This document shows positions 7,893 to 17,761 of a stretch of DNA of 64,000 nt, piece by piece. Positions within the stretch are counted from its first letter, which is position 1. Every line of letters begins with the position of its first letter. A model generated the notes under the pieces. That model was given only the letters and a program-made list of their open reading frames with translations, ran no database searches and had not been told where the DNA came from. The position numbers and the translations under genes were made by a program. Source of the stretch: Cellvibrio sp. 79 (lineage in GTDB: Bacteria; Pseudomonadota; Gammaproteobacteria; Pseudomonadales; Cellvibrionaceae); the NCBI GenBank assembly GCA_003056245.1, contig MVDH01000004.1, positions 62,001 to 126,000 of the forward strand, read 5' to 3'.

Positions 7893-8537
7893 TCATTTTT
7901 TCCCGGATCTAACGCGCCCCAAAATAAGACCAGCTATACCCCCCAAAAATAAAAGTAATGCAGATGGTTCCGGAACGGCCCGGTATTCAAAAGTCAAGTT
8001 ATCGATTGTGGGGCCAACGCGTAAATTAAATAATGATTCAATGTAAATACTTTTTATACGATTGGTGGAATAAATGGACACTAATTCCCCCTGAATATAC
8101 GGTGTACTTGTTTCTTCAAGGCCCGTCCAGCCGCTGCTGTATTGCATGAAAAGCAGTTCATTATTTTCACCATAAACCGAAAAATACGATGCTTCCTGTT
8201 GGTATGGTGAATCTACGTTAAAACTTATAAAGTTGGGTAGGGTGCCGACAAAGCCGAGCCAGATCCCATTGATACCTAATACCTGGTTTTGGTTGGTGCC
8301 ATCAGGTAATACCTGACCTGCTAACCAACTGGAGTCCCCAAAAACAACGCCTTTTGATTCATATTCGTTGCTCAGGATAAGGCCGCAGGGCTCAACAGTT
8401 TCACAATTAAAAGGATTGGCGGGAGGCGCAACAATATCATCAAAATCAATAAATACCGCTTGGGCAGTTTGTGATGCTATGCACATCGTTAGTAGTATCG
8501 GCAAGCAGGTGAGATATTTTAATTGTTTCGTAAACAT
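7893..8537 (-). CDS. PEP-CTERM sorting domain protein
   Basis: 214 residues. The start is the ATG giving MFTKQL, which has GAAGGAG 7 bp upstream; an ORF start five codons earlier lacks a site. A signal peptide (ending near AQA) leads to a mature beta-rich region with FDD and four-cysteine-type N-terminal features (NCETVEPC). The C-terminus is a canonical PEP-CTERM tag: VPEPS, a hydrophobic helix and RVRSGKK. Such tags are cut and anchored by exosortase (EpsH) and linked to exopolysaccharide and biofilm matrix. No exosortase is in this window, so it must be elsewhere. The gene appears to stand alone. Confidence 0.9.
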   Translation of the reverse strand: MFTKQLKYLTCLPILLTMCIASQTAQAVFIDFDDIVAPPANPFNCETVEPCGLILSNEYESKGVVFGDSSWLAGQVLPDGTNQNQVLGINGIWLGFVGTLPNFISFNVDSPYQQEASYFSVYGENNELLFMQYSSGWTGLEETSTPYIQGELVSIYSTNRIKSIYIESLFNLRVGPTIDNLTFEYRAVPEPSALLLFLGGIAGLILGRVRSGKK

Positions 8538-8723
8538 AATCGTCTCCTTCAATTTATCAAAGTTAGTGAGTCAGCATTACGCTACTGCAATCGCTTTGCG
8601 ATTAGCGTTAAAAATTCTCGCGTGTTGAGTTTCCTCTTCTGGTACATTGCTGCCTGTGCAAATCATCACAATCTGGAGAGTTGGCGCACAACTCAATATA
8701 AATATCTGAATGGGTAAATTTTC

Positions 8724-9437
8724 ATGGCAGAAAACGACAATATTGTGTCCTTATCAGGAGCAAAAATATTCCGCTATACCGATGGTGAAAAGGAGTGGGA
8801 AGCGCCCTATGGCGAAGAGTGCATAGAACAAATTTCTGCGCACATTGAAAAGTATGTTGGAGAAGTTGACGGTGTGCTTCACGAAATCATTTCCGACACA
8901 GTGCATATTGATATACATCATGTTCCTCCCACAGATGAAAAACCGTTTCACTTTCTAATTACTTCCGGGATGAGTGATTTGCCAATGAAGGTAAATGGTG
9001 ATCCTCATGATTTAAGATATGCAGAGTTGATGGTTGTTCTTCCACCGTGGTGGGAAATGAGTTCGGAAGCTTTTAAGGATGAGTGTTGGTATTGGCCCTT
9101 TCGAGAGCTAAAATTTTTAGCCCGGTTTCCACATAAATACGATAGCTGGATCAGTTATGGGCATACTCTTCCAAACGGAGATCCGGCAGAACCTTTTGCT
9201 GAAAATACAAAGTTCAGCGGTGTTATTTTATTAAATCCGTGTCATGTCCCGGATGAATTTTTAACATTAACAATTGATGAGCATAAAACTATTGAATTTT
9301 TAGCGGTGATTCCATTGTATACGGAAGAAATGAATTTCAAATTAAGGAACGGTGTGGATGCTCTGTTGGAAAAACTCATTGAGCACCGCGTTACCGATGT
9401 AATAATGGTAGACAGAAAGAATGTAGTGAAAAAATAA
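8724..9437 (+). CDS. Suppressor-of-fused (Sufu) domain protein
   Basis: 237 residues, no signal peptide, so cytoplasmic. The stretch with FHFLITSGMSDLPM, YAELMVVLPPWW and the later WPFRELKFLARFPH matches bacterial Sufu-domain proteins. In bacteria these are mostly uncharacterised and are often immunity-like or found near toxin genes. No toxin is adjacent here. It is flanked by a strong terminator and an unrelated gene on the other strand, so it is monocistronic. Confidence 0.82.
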   Translation: MAENDNIVSLSGAKIFRYTDGEKEWEAPYGEECIEQISAHIEKYVGEVDGVLHEIISDTVHIDIHHVPPTDEKPFHFLITSGMSDLPMKVNGDPHDLRYAELMVVLPPWWEMSSEAFKDECWYWPFRELKFLARFPHKYDSWISYGHTLPNGDPAEPFAENTKFSGVILLNPCHVPDEFLTLTIDEHKTIEFLAVIPLYTEEMNFKLRNGVDALLEKLIEHRVTDVIMVDRKNVVKK

Positions 9438-9447
9438 TTTGATTGAG

Positions 9448-9478
9448 TAAAAAGCCCGGCTTGCCGGGCTTTTTTTTT
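9448..9478 (+). terminator. Rho-independent terminator after the Sufu gene
   Basis: AAAGCCCGGC, short loop, GCCGGGCTTT followed by a run of T's. Confidence 0.9.
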
Positions 9479-9596
9479 GCTATGGTTTAGTTGTGCACGT
9501 GTATAACAATTTAAATCAACGGTTATGTTTCATCTTTTAAAAATTTACTGGGAAAAAACGCCTACAGTAGCAGGTAAAAAAATAAAATAGAGCGAA

Positions 9597-11351
<1,755 letters not shown>

Positions 11352-11512
11352 TCAGCTGGGAAGATAGCCCATTGGGCGGTCAAATAGGGTGGTGACAGAA
11401 TAAGGGGATGAATTGTACCTGCGCGGGGTGGGGGATGCCATGGGTTATGGCTATACTCAACCCACCGTTACCAACCGGCCCAATTAATAGCCCCGCACAT
11501 AAGGATAAGACG

Positions 11513-12292
11513 ATGATTGAAAGCCCGATTTCCCATGTAGTGAGCCAGTTACATGACCGCGTTCTTACACTTAGCCTCAATCGGCCCGAACGCAAAAATG
11601 CGCTTTCCCTGGCGATGTATTCTGCATTGGCAGAACTGATTTTGGCGGCAGATGCCGAATCACAAGTTCGTGTGATAGTGCTTACCGGTACTGACGAATT
11701 TTTCACCAGCGGAAATGATCTGATGGATTTTATGAATGAGCCGCAAATTCATGAAAAACATCCGGTTGTGCGTTTTATCAACGCCTTGCGCCATTGTGGT
11801 AAACCGGTGGTTGCCGTAGTACGTGGCCATGCAGTGGGTATCGGCACGACGATGTTGTTGCATTGCGATCTAGTTTACGTTGCTGATGATGCGCGTTTGC
11901 AATTACCGTTTGTGAATTTGGGATTGTGTCCTGAATACGCGAGCAGTTTCCTGGTGCCGCGCGTAGTCGGCCAACAAAAAGCCGCCGAATTATTTTTATT
12001 GGGTGAGCCTTTCTCCGGTGCGGAAGCGGCGAATATTGGTTTAGCGACTAAATCTGTGCCAGCCAATGAATTGAATGATTTCTCGCGTGCAAAAATCCAA
12101 CGCCTTGCACAGCAGCCGCCAGCGGCCGTGCGTCGTTCCAAAGCGCTGTTGCGTGCTGCAACTAAAACTGCAGTTGAACAATCGTTGCAGGCTGAATACG
12201 CCGGATTTGCAGAAGGCTTGGCTTCCGAGGAATGTAAAGAATCGGTGACGGCTTTTTTTGAAAAGCGGGCGCCGGATTTTTCAAAATTTTAA
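11513..12292 (+). CDS. Enoyl-CoA hydratase/isomerase family protein
   Basis: 259 residues from the ATG at 11513 (AAGGA about 8 bp upstream); an ORF start at 11408 adds residues without homology. The crotonase fold is clear: NRPERKNALS, then the first oxyanion segment TSGNDLMDF, then the second AVVRGHAVGIGTTMLLHCD. The second catalytic Glu-bearing helix reads LQLPFVNLGLCPEYASS, which is the isomerase-like PEYASS form. It likely acts in fatty acid or related acyl-CoA breakdown. The CoA reductase-like SDR 419 bp downstream is consistent with unsaturated fatty acid handling. Confidence 0.92.
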   Translation: MIESPISHVVSQLHDRVLTLSLNRPERKNALSLAMYSALAELILAADAESQVRVIVLTGTDEFFTSGNDLMDFMNEPQIHEKHPVVRFINALRHCGKPVVAVVRGHAVGIGTTMLLHCDLVYVADDARLQLPFVNLGLCPEYASSFLVPRVVGQQKAAELFLLGEPFSGAEAANIGLATKSVPANELNDFSRAKIQRLAQQPPAAVRRSKALLRAATKTAVEQSLQAEYAGFAEGLASEECKESVTAFFEKRAPDFSKF

Positions 12293-12324
12293 TAGAAGCG
12301 CGCGGTTTTAATCGGGTCAGATAA

Positions 12325-12655
12325 AATTGGGCGCAATAAATTGCGCCCCTACGATCAGGCATCATTCTAATTGCAATGTAGGGGTTCAATTTATTGAACC
12401 CAATAGATGATCCATCAATGGATCAATGAATAAAATTTTGATTAACAATAAATAGCGCCCACGATCAGGTTGCAATTGTTACGTAGGGGTTCAATTGATT
12501 GAACCCAATAGATGATCCATCAATGGATCAATGAACAAAATTTGATTAACAATAAATAGCGCCCACGATCGGGTTGCAATTGTTACGTAGGGGTTCAATT
12601 TATTGAACCCAATAAATGAACCCAATAAATGAACCCAATAAATTATCCATCAATA
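12325..12655. repeat. Hairpin-rich tandem repeat, about three units of 104-112 bp
   Basis: The marker GCGCCC then (CT)ACGATC recurs at 12343, 12455 and 12559 (spacings 112 and 104). Each unit carries the perfect palindrome GGGTTCAATTTATTGAACCC or its GATT variant, and the first two also carry GATCCATCAATGGATC. The first copy opens with GGGCGCAATAAATTGCGCCC. The end has a short direct repeat AAATGAACCCAAT (12607-12640). No coding potential. It fills the gap between the crotonase and SDR genes. Confidence 0.85.
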
Positions 12656-12710
12656 CATTTATCAATTTTTAATTGGACCTGCCCAACCCAACTTCACTCA
12701 GGAAATAATT

Positions 12711-13535
12711 ATGGCTTTTATATTAGATTTTAAAAACAAAAATGTTTTGGTTGTTGGCGGCACAAGCGGGATTAACCGCGGTATCGCGGAAACCTTCGCC
12801 AAAGCGGGTGCGCGTGTAGCGGTGGTGAGCCGCTCACAGGAAAAAGTGGATGATACTGTGCAATCGCTTAAAAATTTTGGTGCAGCTGACGCAACCGGTT
12901 TCTCTGCCGATGTGCGCGAAGTCGATGCGCTTAAAACCGGTATTGATAAAATTGCAGCCGATTGGGGGAAACTGGATATTGTCGTATCCGGTGCTGCCGG
13001 AAATTTTCCTGCCTTGGCGATGGGGATGTCACCTAATGGCTTTCGCTCGGTTATCGAAATTGATTTGCTGGGAACGTTTCATGTGATGCAAGCGGTTTAT
13101 CCACACTTAAAAAAACCGGGCGCGTCCATCATTAATATCTCAGCTCCGCAAGCAGAAATTCCCATGGCAGGACAAAGCCACGTGTGCGCTGCAAAAGCTG
13201 GTGTCGATATGATCACGCGCACATTGTGTCTGGAGTGGGGTGTTGAAGGTGTGCGTATTAATTCAATCATTCCCGGCCCAATCGATAACACTGAAGGTAT
13301 GAAACGTTTGGCTCCTACCGAAGGTTTGCGTGCAGCTGTTACCAAATCTGTTCCATTGCAACGCATGGGGTCGACCGATGATATCGCCAATGCGTGCTTA
13401 TTTTTGGCATCGGATCTCGCGAGCTATATTAGCGGCGCAGTAATTCCAGTGGACGGGGGTTGGGCACAGGGTGGGGCAGCGGTAGTGGGTGCCGGGTTGG
13501 CAGAAATGTTAAAGGCGACGCCAAAGAGCAAGTAG
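12711..13535 (+). CDS. SDR oxidoreductase, 2,4-dienoyl-CoA reductase (DECR2)-like
   Basis: 274 residues. The cofactor loop GGTSGINRG lies at residues 16-24, and NISAPQ plus the CAAKAGVDMITRTLCLEWG helix define the active site. The usual YxxxK tyrosine is absent (Val in its place). This agrees with the DECR branch, where the matching segment also lacks it and PGPIDNTEGMKRL is typical. It likely reduces 2,4-dienoyl-CoA with NADPH in the breakdown of polyunsaturated fatty acids. ATG with AGGAAATAATT upstream. A hairpin terminator follows. Confidence 0.88.
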   Translation: MAFILDFKNKNVLVVGGTSGINRGIAETFAKAGARVAVVSRSQEKVDDTVQSLKNFGAADATGFSADVREVDALKTGIDKIAADWGKLDIVVSGAAGNFPALAMGMSPNGFRSVIEIDLLGTFHVMQAVYPHLKKPGASIINISAPQAEIPMAGQSHVCAAKAGVDMITRTLCLEWGVEGVRINSIIPGPIDNTEGMKRLAPTEGLRAAVTKSVPLQRMGSTDDIANACLFLASDLASYISGAVIPVDGGWAQGGAAVVGAGLAEMLKATPKSK

Positions 13536-13576
13536 TCCAAAATCCTTATTTTCATCAGCAAAATTTCACAGCAATG

Positions 13577-13615
13577 ACCGGCAGAAATTGCAAACTATTT
13601 CGCAGTTCTGCCGGT
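13577..13615 (+). terminator. Terminator-like hairpin after the SDR gene
   Basis: ACCGGCAGAA (13577-13586) pairs perfectly with TTCTGCCGGT (13606-13615) around a 19-nt loop; it is followed by an A/T-rich stretch rather than a clean T run. Confidence 0.5.
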
Positions 13616-14011
13616 TAATTAAATTTCAAATCGATTGCGTCCGTGATCTTCTCCGTGCAAGCTGTTGCTTAATAACTATAAAAATTACATGCAGCCATAT
13701 TTTTACGCATCATCCTTAAATAATTATCCAGCGTTCAGTTCCAGTATCAACAAGGTTTTGTATTCGATGATAAGAGTTATACCTCTGTCATCGCTGTGTT
13801 GTGTTATTCGTTATTTGTAATGGCCAACAGGGTACAGCCGAAATTTGATACAGCACTTTCCTGCTTTATTAATCAATCAGCTCAACTTGTCGAGCCAGGA
13901 TTTTAGAGCAGTAAAACCGCAGCAGCTACCATGTCTTTTGTCGTGATAGCTGCTGCGGTGATTTTCCTAAGTAGTCCTAACAATATTTTTATATCTAAAA
14001 AAGGAAATTCT
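13616..14011 (+). promoter_or_regulatory. Leader region of the GH5-like tandem, with a 12-bp hairpin
   Basis: Together with the preceding terminator this is a 476-bp gap without genes. Close to the coding start a perfect inverted repeat occurs: CCGCAGCAGCTA (13917-13928) and TAGCTGCTGCGG (13947-13958) around an 18-nt loop, 53 bp upstream of the ATG. It is a candidate mRNA stability or attenuation element. No promoter could be fixed with confidence. Confidence 0.5.
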
Positions 14012-15841
14012 ATGAAAAGTTCTTCGCTGACAAAAACATCATTTTTGAAAAAATCATTGGCTATCGCCACATTGGGGATGTTTTCACTACCTGTGTTCGC
14101 CTTATCACCGCCTGCCACGCAAGGCTGGACTGTATATGATGGAAAATTACTGGACCCTAATGGGAATCCGTTTATTTTCCGCGGCGTGACGATTGACCAC
14201 AGTCGCGCGCCAGATAAAACCGTGCAAGCACTTAAAGATATTGCAGCCCTTGGTGCTAACTCGGCCCAGATAGAGTTTCCATTAAACTACACTGTTCCAT
14301 TTTTATCTCCTCGTGCAGCGGTTACTGAATTGATACAAATTATAAAAACCTGTGCAGAAGTTAAATTGGTGTGTGTATTGGAACCGAACGATGTTGCCGG
14401 TTTCGGTGCTACGACGAATACGGCAAGTCCATCGGCAACCATCGATTTATGGCAAGCAAGTGATATGAAAATGGCATTGTCGGCACCGGGTGTAAACAAA
14501 CATATTATCATCGGTATGGGAAACCAGCATTTCGGTTCAGGGGACGGGTTAGCTGATTTTTATAAAGACACCATGCAGAATTACACCAGTTGGTTACTCA
14601 GTGTGTTACCACCCAATTTTCTAGTAATGATTGATGGTAGTGAATGGGGGCAGGATACCAGTAAGGCAATGCATCATGTTGCACAAGGAATAAATCAGGA
14701 TGCTGCATTAAAACGGCGCGTTATTTATTCGGTCGATTTTTTCTCAGAATATCTTGATCCAAATAAGGTGCGTGATTACATCGCTGGTTTTGCGGAAATT
14801 GGTGCTCCATTGGTTGTCGGTGGATTTGGCCCTATGTCGTATTACCATCCCTTCCATCCCATTCCGTTGCAATTGGATGCACCGCAATTACCAGCGGCCG
14901 CGGTAATGCAATATGCGCAGGAATATGGTGCGGGTTATTTTGGCTGGAGCTGGAGTGGTAATCAAAATTTTGCGTTGGACGTGGTAAGTAATTGGAATTC
15001 AGCTGCACTGACGCCGTGGGGAAATTTATTATTTAATGATGTAAATGGTATTAAATCTACGGCAAAAATTGCATCTATCTATCATGGCTCCAGTAGCTCA
15101 TCCAGTTCATCCAGTAGTTCTGCAAATAGAAATCCGGTTGCGTATATTGATGGTGGTGTTGTACAAGTGCGCTGTGGAATTGTGAATGCAGAGCTAACAG
15201 CTGTTCGTTCTATCGATCCGGATGGTGATCCGTTGAGTTATGAGTGGAATGTACAAGGCGGCTATTCGGGAACCTCTACTTATACCGGTGCAAGTTTGTC
15301 TTATTCAATGAGGCCGGTGACTAATTACACTTTCACATTAACTGTTAGCGATGGCAAAGGTGGCGTGGGGACTGCCAGTAAAGTGCTTTATCATTCCTAT
15401 TCTGATAATTGCATTTCGTCCAGTCGCACATCAACCAGCTCATCAATTCCGTCAAGTGTTTCCACCACATCATCCCGTTCTTCTATCCCCTCTAGTGTGT
15501 CCAGTACTTCACGCAGTTCATCGAGTGTCGCTGTAACAAAAGCTAATTGCAGTTATGTTGTTAACAACCAATGGAGCAATGGATTTACTGCGAGCATTCG
15601 TATCAAAAATACCAGTAATACAGTGATTAATGGTTGGGATGTAAATTGGCAGTATTCCGATGGTTCAAAAGTTACCAATTTATGGAATGCAAATTTTAGT
15701 GGAGCAAATCCTTACAACGCCAAAAATCTGAATTGGAATGCTGCTATACAACCCGGGCAAACCATTGAGTTTGGTTTTCAAGGGAGTAAGCCCTCTGGTG
15801 CTGTAACTGTTCCAATCGTAACGGGTGCTATCTGCCAATAA
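14012..15841 (+). CDS. Secreted GH5-like protein lacking both catalytic Glu, with PKD-like domain and CBM2
   Basis: 609 residues; the ATG at 14012 has AAGGAAA upstream, and an ORF start at 13931 lies inside the leader hairpin. Order: signal peptide (to about 30), GH5-like barrel (38-355) with the layout of GH5_8 mannanases (LLDPNGNPFIFRGV, EWGQD, GYFGWSWSGN), poly-Ser linker, PKD-like domain (372-467), Ser-rich linker, CBM2 (about 510-609) with its paired end cysteines. The acid/base position reads NQ (Gln172) where GH5_8 has NE. The nucleophile position reads VVGGFG (Gly271) where GH5_8 has IGEFG. Hydrolysis is therefore unlikely; binding of a plant polysaccharide is more plausible. The next gene is a paralogue with the same losses. 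Confidence 0.85.
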   Translation: MKSSSLTKTSFLKKSLAIATLGMFSLPVFALSPPATQGWTVYDGKLLDPNGNPFIFRGVTIDHSRAPDKTVQALKDIAALGANSAQIEFPLNYTVPFLSPRAAVTELIQIIKTCAEVKLVCVLEPNDVAGFGATTNTASPSATIDLWQASDMKMALSAPGVNKHIIIGMGNQHFGSGDGLADFYKDTMQNYTSWLLSVLPPNFLVMIDGSEWGQDTSKAMHHVAQGINQDAALKRRVIYSVDFFSEYLDPNKVRDYIAGFAEIGAPLVVGGFGPMSYYHPFHPIPLQLDAPQLPAAAVMQYAQEYGAGYFGWSWSGNQNFALDVVSNWNSAALTPWGNLLFNDVNGIKSTAKIASIYHGSSSSSSSSSSSANRNPVAYIDGGVVQVRCGIVNAELTAVRSIDPDGDPLSYEWNVQGGYSGTSTYTGASLSYSMRPVTNYTFTLTVSDGKGGVGTASKVLYHSYSDNCISSSRTSTSSSIPSSVSTTSSRSSIPSSVSSTSRSSSSVAVTKANCSYVVNNQWSNGFTASIRIKNTSNTVINGWDVNWQYSDGSKVTNLWNANFSGANPYNAKNLNWNAAIQPGQTIEFGFQGSKPSGAVTVPIVTGAICQ

Positions 15842-15846
15842 ATTAA

Positions 15847-15873
15847 GCGCCCCGTTGTGCGGGGCGTTTTTTT
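15847..15873 (+). terminator. Rho-independent terminator between the two GH5-like genes
   Basis: GCGCCCCG, loop TTGTG, CGGGGCG and seven T's. The second gene may therefore need its own promoter or rely on read-through, since only 27 bp remain before its ATG. Confidence 0.9.
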
Positions 15874-15900
15874 ACTGATTTTTTTGCAAAGGGATATTTT

Positions 15901-17697
15901 ATGAAAAAATGCATCAAGTTATTTGAAGCAAGTAAAGTAATTAGTGCCTTCGTTTTAGCGAGCACGTGTTTATTGTCATCGCAGTGGGCTGCTGCTAATT
16001 GGTCTATTAATGGCAAACAGATTATTGATCCAAAAGGTAATCCATTTATATTTCGCGGCGTAACCATTAATCATCTGACTGCCCCTGAGCGTACCGTGCA
16101 AGCAATTAAAGATGCGGCATCGCTAGGTGCAAATTCCGTGCAAGTAGAAATTGCTGCGAATTTTTATGGTTCCGCTCCTGTGACGACAGGGCAACAGCTG
16201 ACGGAAATTATTCAGGCATGTAAAACAAATAAAGTTATTTGTGTGCTTGAACCTAATGATGTAGCTGGTTATCCCGGACTGGCAGGTTCAATTAGTCCAA
16301 GTGCAATTTCCAGTTACTGGTCGTTTAGTGACGTTCGCCAGGCAATTCTGGGGCAGCAGGATTATGTGGTAATCGGTATTGGTAATCAGGCGTTGGGAAA
16401 TTTATCGGCTGAAGAATATATAAATCGCATGTCAACCTATGTCGGTGAGTTTAGATCAAATTTGCCCGGATTTTTGTTGTTAATTGATGGTAGCAATTGG
16501 GGGCAGGACACGGATAAAGCGATGCAAAAATTTGCGGAGCAAAATAAACAATCGAACAGTGTTTTGAATAACCTGATTTATTCTGTTGATCTGTATGATG
16601 CATATCTCACAGGCGAAAAAGTGCGCGATTACATTGCGGGTTTTTCTGCGTTAGATGCACCGCTTGTTATTGGTGGATTAGCTCCTACGCCTTATTACCA
16701 TCCACATAACATCGGCCCACGTCCGGCGGTTGTTTATAATTTACCTGAAGATTTGGTGATGTATCATGCAGAGCAATATGGCGCAGGATATTTTGGCTGG
16801 AGTTGGAGTGGTAATCAAAATACAGCACTGGATATTGTGAGTAATTGGAATAAAAATAATTTAACGCAATGGGGAAATTTTCTATTTAGCAGCGTTAACG
16901 GTATTAAACGATCCGCAAAAACAGCGACTATTTTTAATTCTGATTCAAGTAGTTCAAGTAGTTCAAGCAATTCAACACCCTCAAATATTCCGCCCGTTGC
17001 AATAATTGATTACAACTTTGATCGTTCCAGGTGTAACGGCGGGTGGGCCATAATTTCCGGTTTGAAATCGTTTGATGCTGATGGTGATGCGCTTACTTAT
17101 GAGTGGTCGATCATCGAGCATGTGTCGACCAATAGATACACCGGAGCTGAGATCCGCATTCCTTACTATGCAACCAGATATGTAATCACACTAACCGTAA
17201 AAGATGGTCGAGGTGGTGAGGGGAAAGCGTCTACTACTTATTTCTCTTCAAATACGTGTTCTCAATCCAGTTCAAGTGTTCGAAGTATAATCCCGCCATC
17301 TTCAGTACCTTCCAGCACATCAGCATCTTCTATCGCATCCTCCCAGATCCTGCCATCAAGTATTTCAGCATCATCGGCTAGTTCTGCACCGGCCAAAGGT
17401 AATTGCACTTACGTTGTGAATAGCCAATGGAACAATGGTTTCACGGCTGCAATTCGCATAAAAAATACCGGCACTACCGTCATTAATGGTTGGGATGTAA
17501 ATTGGCAGTACTCCGATGATTCAAAAATTACCAATTTATGGAGTGCAACCTTGAGTGGAACAAATCCCTATAATGCAAAAAACCTGAATTGGAATTCTAC
17601 TATCCAGCCAGGTCAAACTATTGAGTTTGGGTTTCAGGGAAGTAAACCTGCAGGTGCTGCGAGTGTTCCTGCTGTTACAGGAAACATTTGTCAGTAA
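15901..17697 (+). CDS. Second secreted GH5-like protein lacking both catalytic Glu, with PKD-like domain and CBM2
   Basis: 598 residues, with AAAGGGATATTTT before the ATG. Domain order equals the preceding gene: signal peptide (to about 32), GH5-like barrel (34-345), Ser linker, PKD-like region (about 360-450), Ser-rich linker, CBM2 (498-598). The acid/base position is Gln163 (GNQ) and the nucleophile position is Gly259 (VIGGL). The barrel has diverged from its neighbour, while GAGYFGWSWSGNQN and the CBM2 are almost unchanged. The pair most likely arose by tandem duplication after the glutamates were lost. A terminator follows. Function could be substrate scavenging, cell adhesion to plant fibres, or an unrecognised chemistry. 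Confidence 0.85.
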   Translation: MKKCIKLFEASKVISAFVLASTCLLSSQWAAANWSINGKQIIDPKGNPFIFRGVTINHLTAPERTVQAIKDAASLGANSVQVEIAANFYGSAPVTTGQQLTEIIQACKTNKVICVLEPNDVAGYPGLAGSISPSAISSYWSFSDVRQAILGQQDYVVIGIGNQALGNLSAEEYINRMSTYVGEFRSNLPGFLLLIDGSNWGQDTDKAMQKFAEQNKQSNSVLNNLIYSVDLYDAYLTGEKVRDYIAGFSALDAPLVIGGLAPTPYYHPHNIGPRPAVVYNLPEDLVMYHAEQYGAGYFGWSWSGNQNTALDIVSNWNKNNLTQWGNFLFSSVNGIKRSAKTATIFNSDSSSSSSSSNSTPSNIPPVAIIDYNFDRSRCNGGWAIISGLKSFDADGDALTYEWSIIEHVSTNRYTGAEIRIPYYATRYVITLTVKDGRGGEGKASTTYFSSNTCSQSSSSVRSIIPPSSVPSSTSASSIASSQILPSSISASSASSAPAKGNCTYVVNSQWNNGFTAAIRIKNTGTTVINGWDVNWQYSDDSKITNLWSATLSGTNPYNAKNLNWNSTIQPGQTIEFGFQGSKPAGAASVPAVTGNICQ

Positions 17698-17714
17698 TTG
17701 CGCTTATTATTTTT

Positions 17715-17745
17715 CTCCGCCGGAAACGGCGGAGATTTTTAATTT
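17715..17745 (+). terminator. Rho-independent terminator after the second GH5-like gene
   Basis: CTCCGCCG, loop GAAA, CGGCGGAG, then ATTTTTAATTT. GNRA-type tetraloop. Confidence 0.9.
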
Positions 17746-17761
17746 AGTAAAAATAAAACGG

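Noticed and set aside
12325-12655. CRISPR array
   Set aside because: Units are nearly identical over about 104-112 bp with no unique spacers and no cas genes nearby; the repeats are palindromic throughout.
12711-13535. SDR regarded as a dead enzyme because the YxxxK tyrosine is missing
   Set aside because: DECR-type reductases lack tyrosine at this place and the surrounding segment matches them, so the enzyme is probably active.
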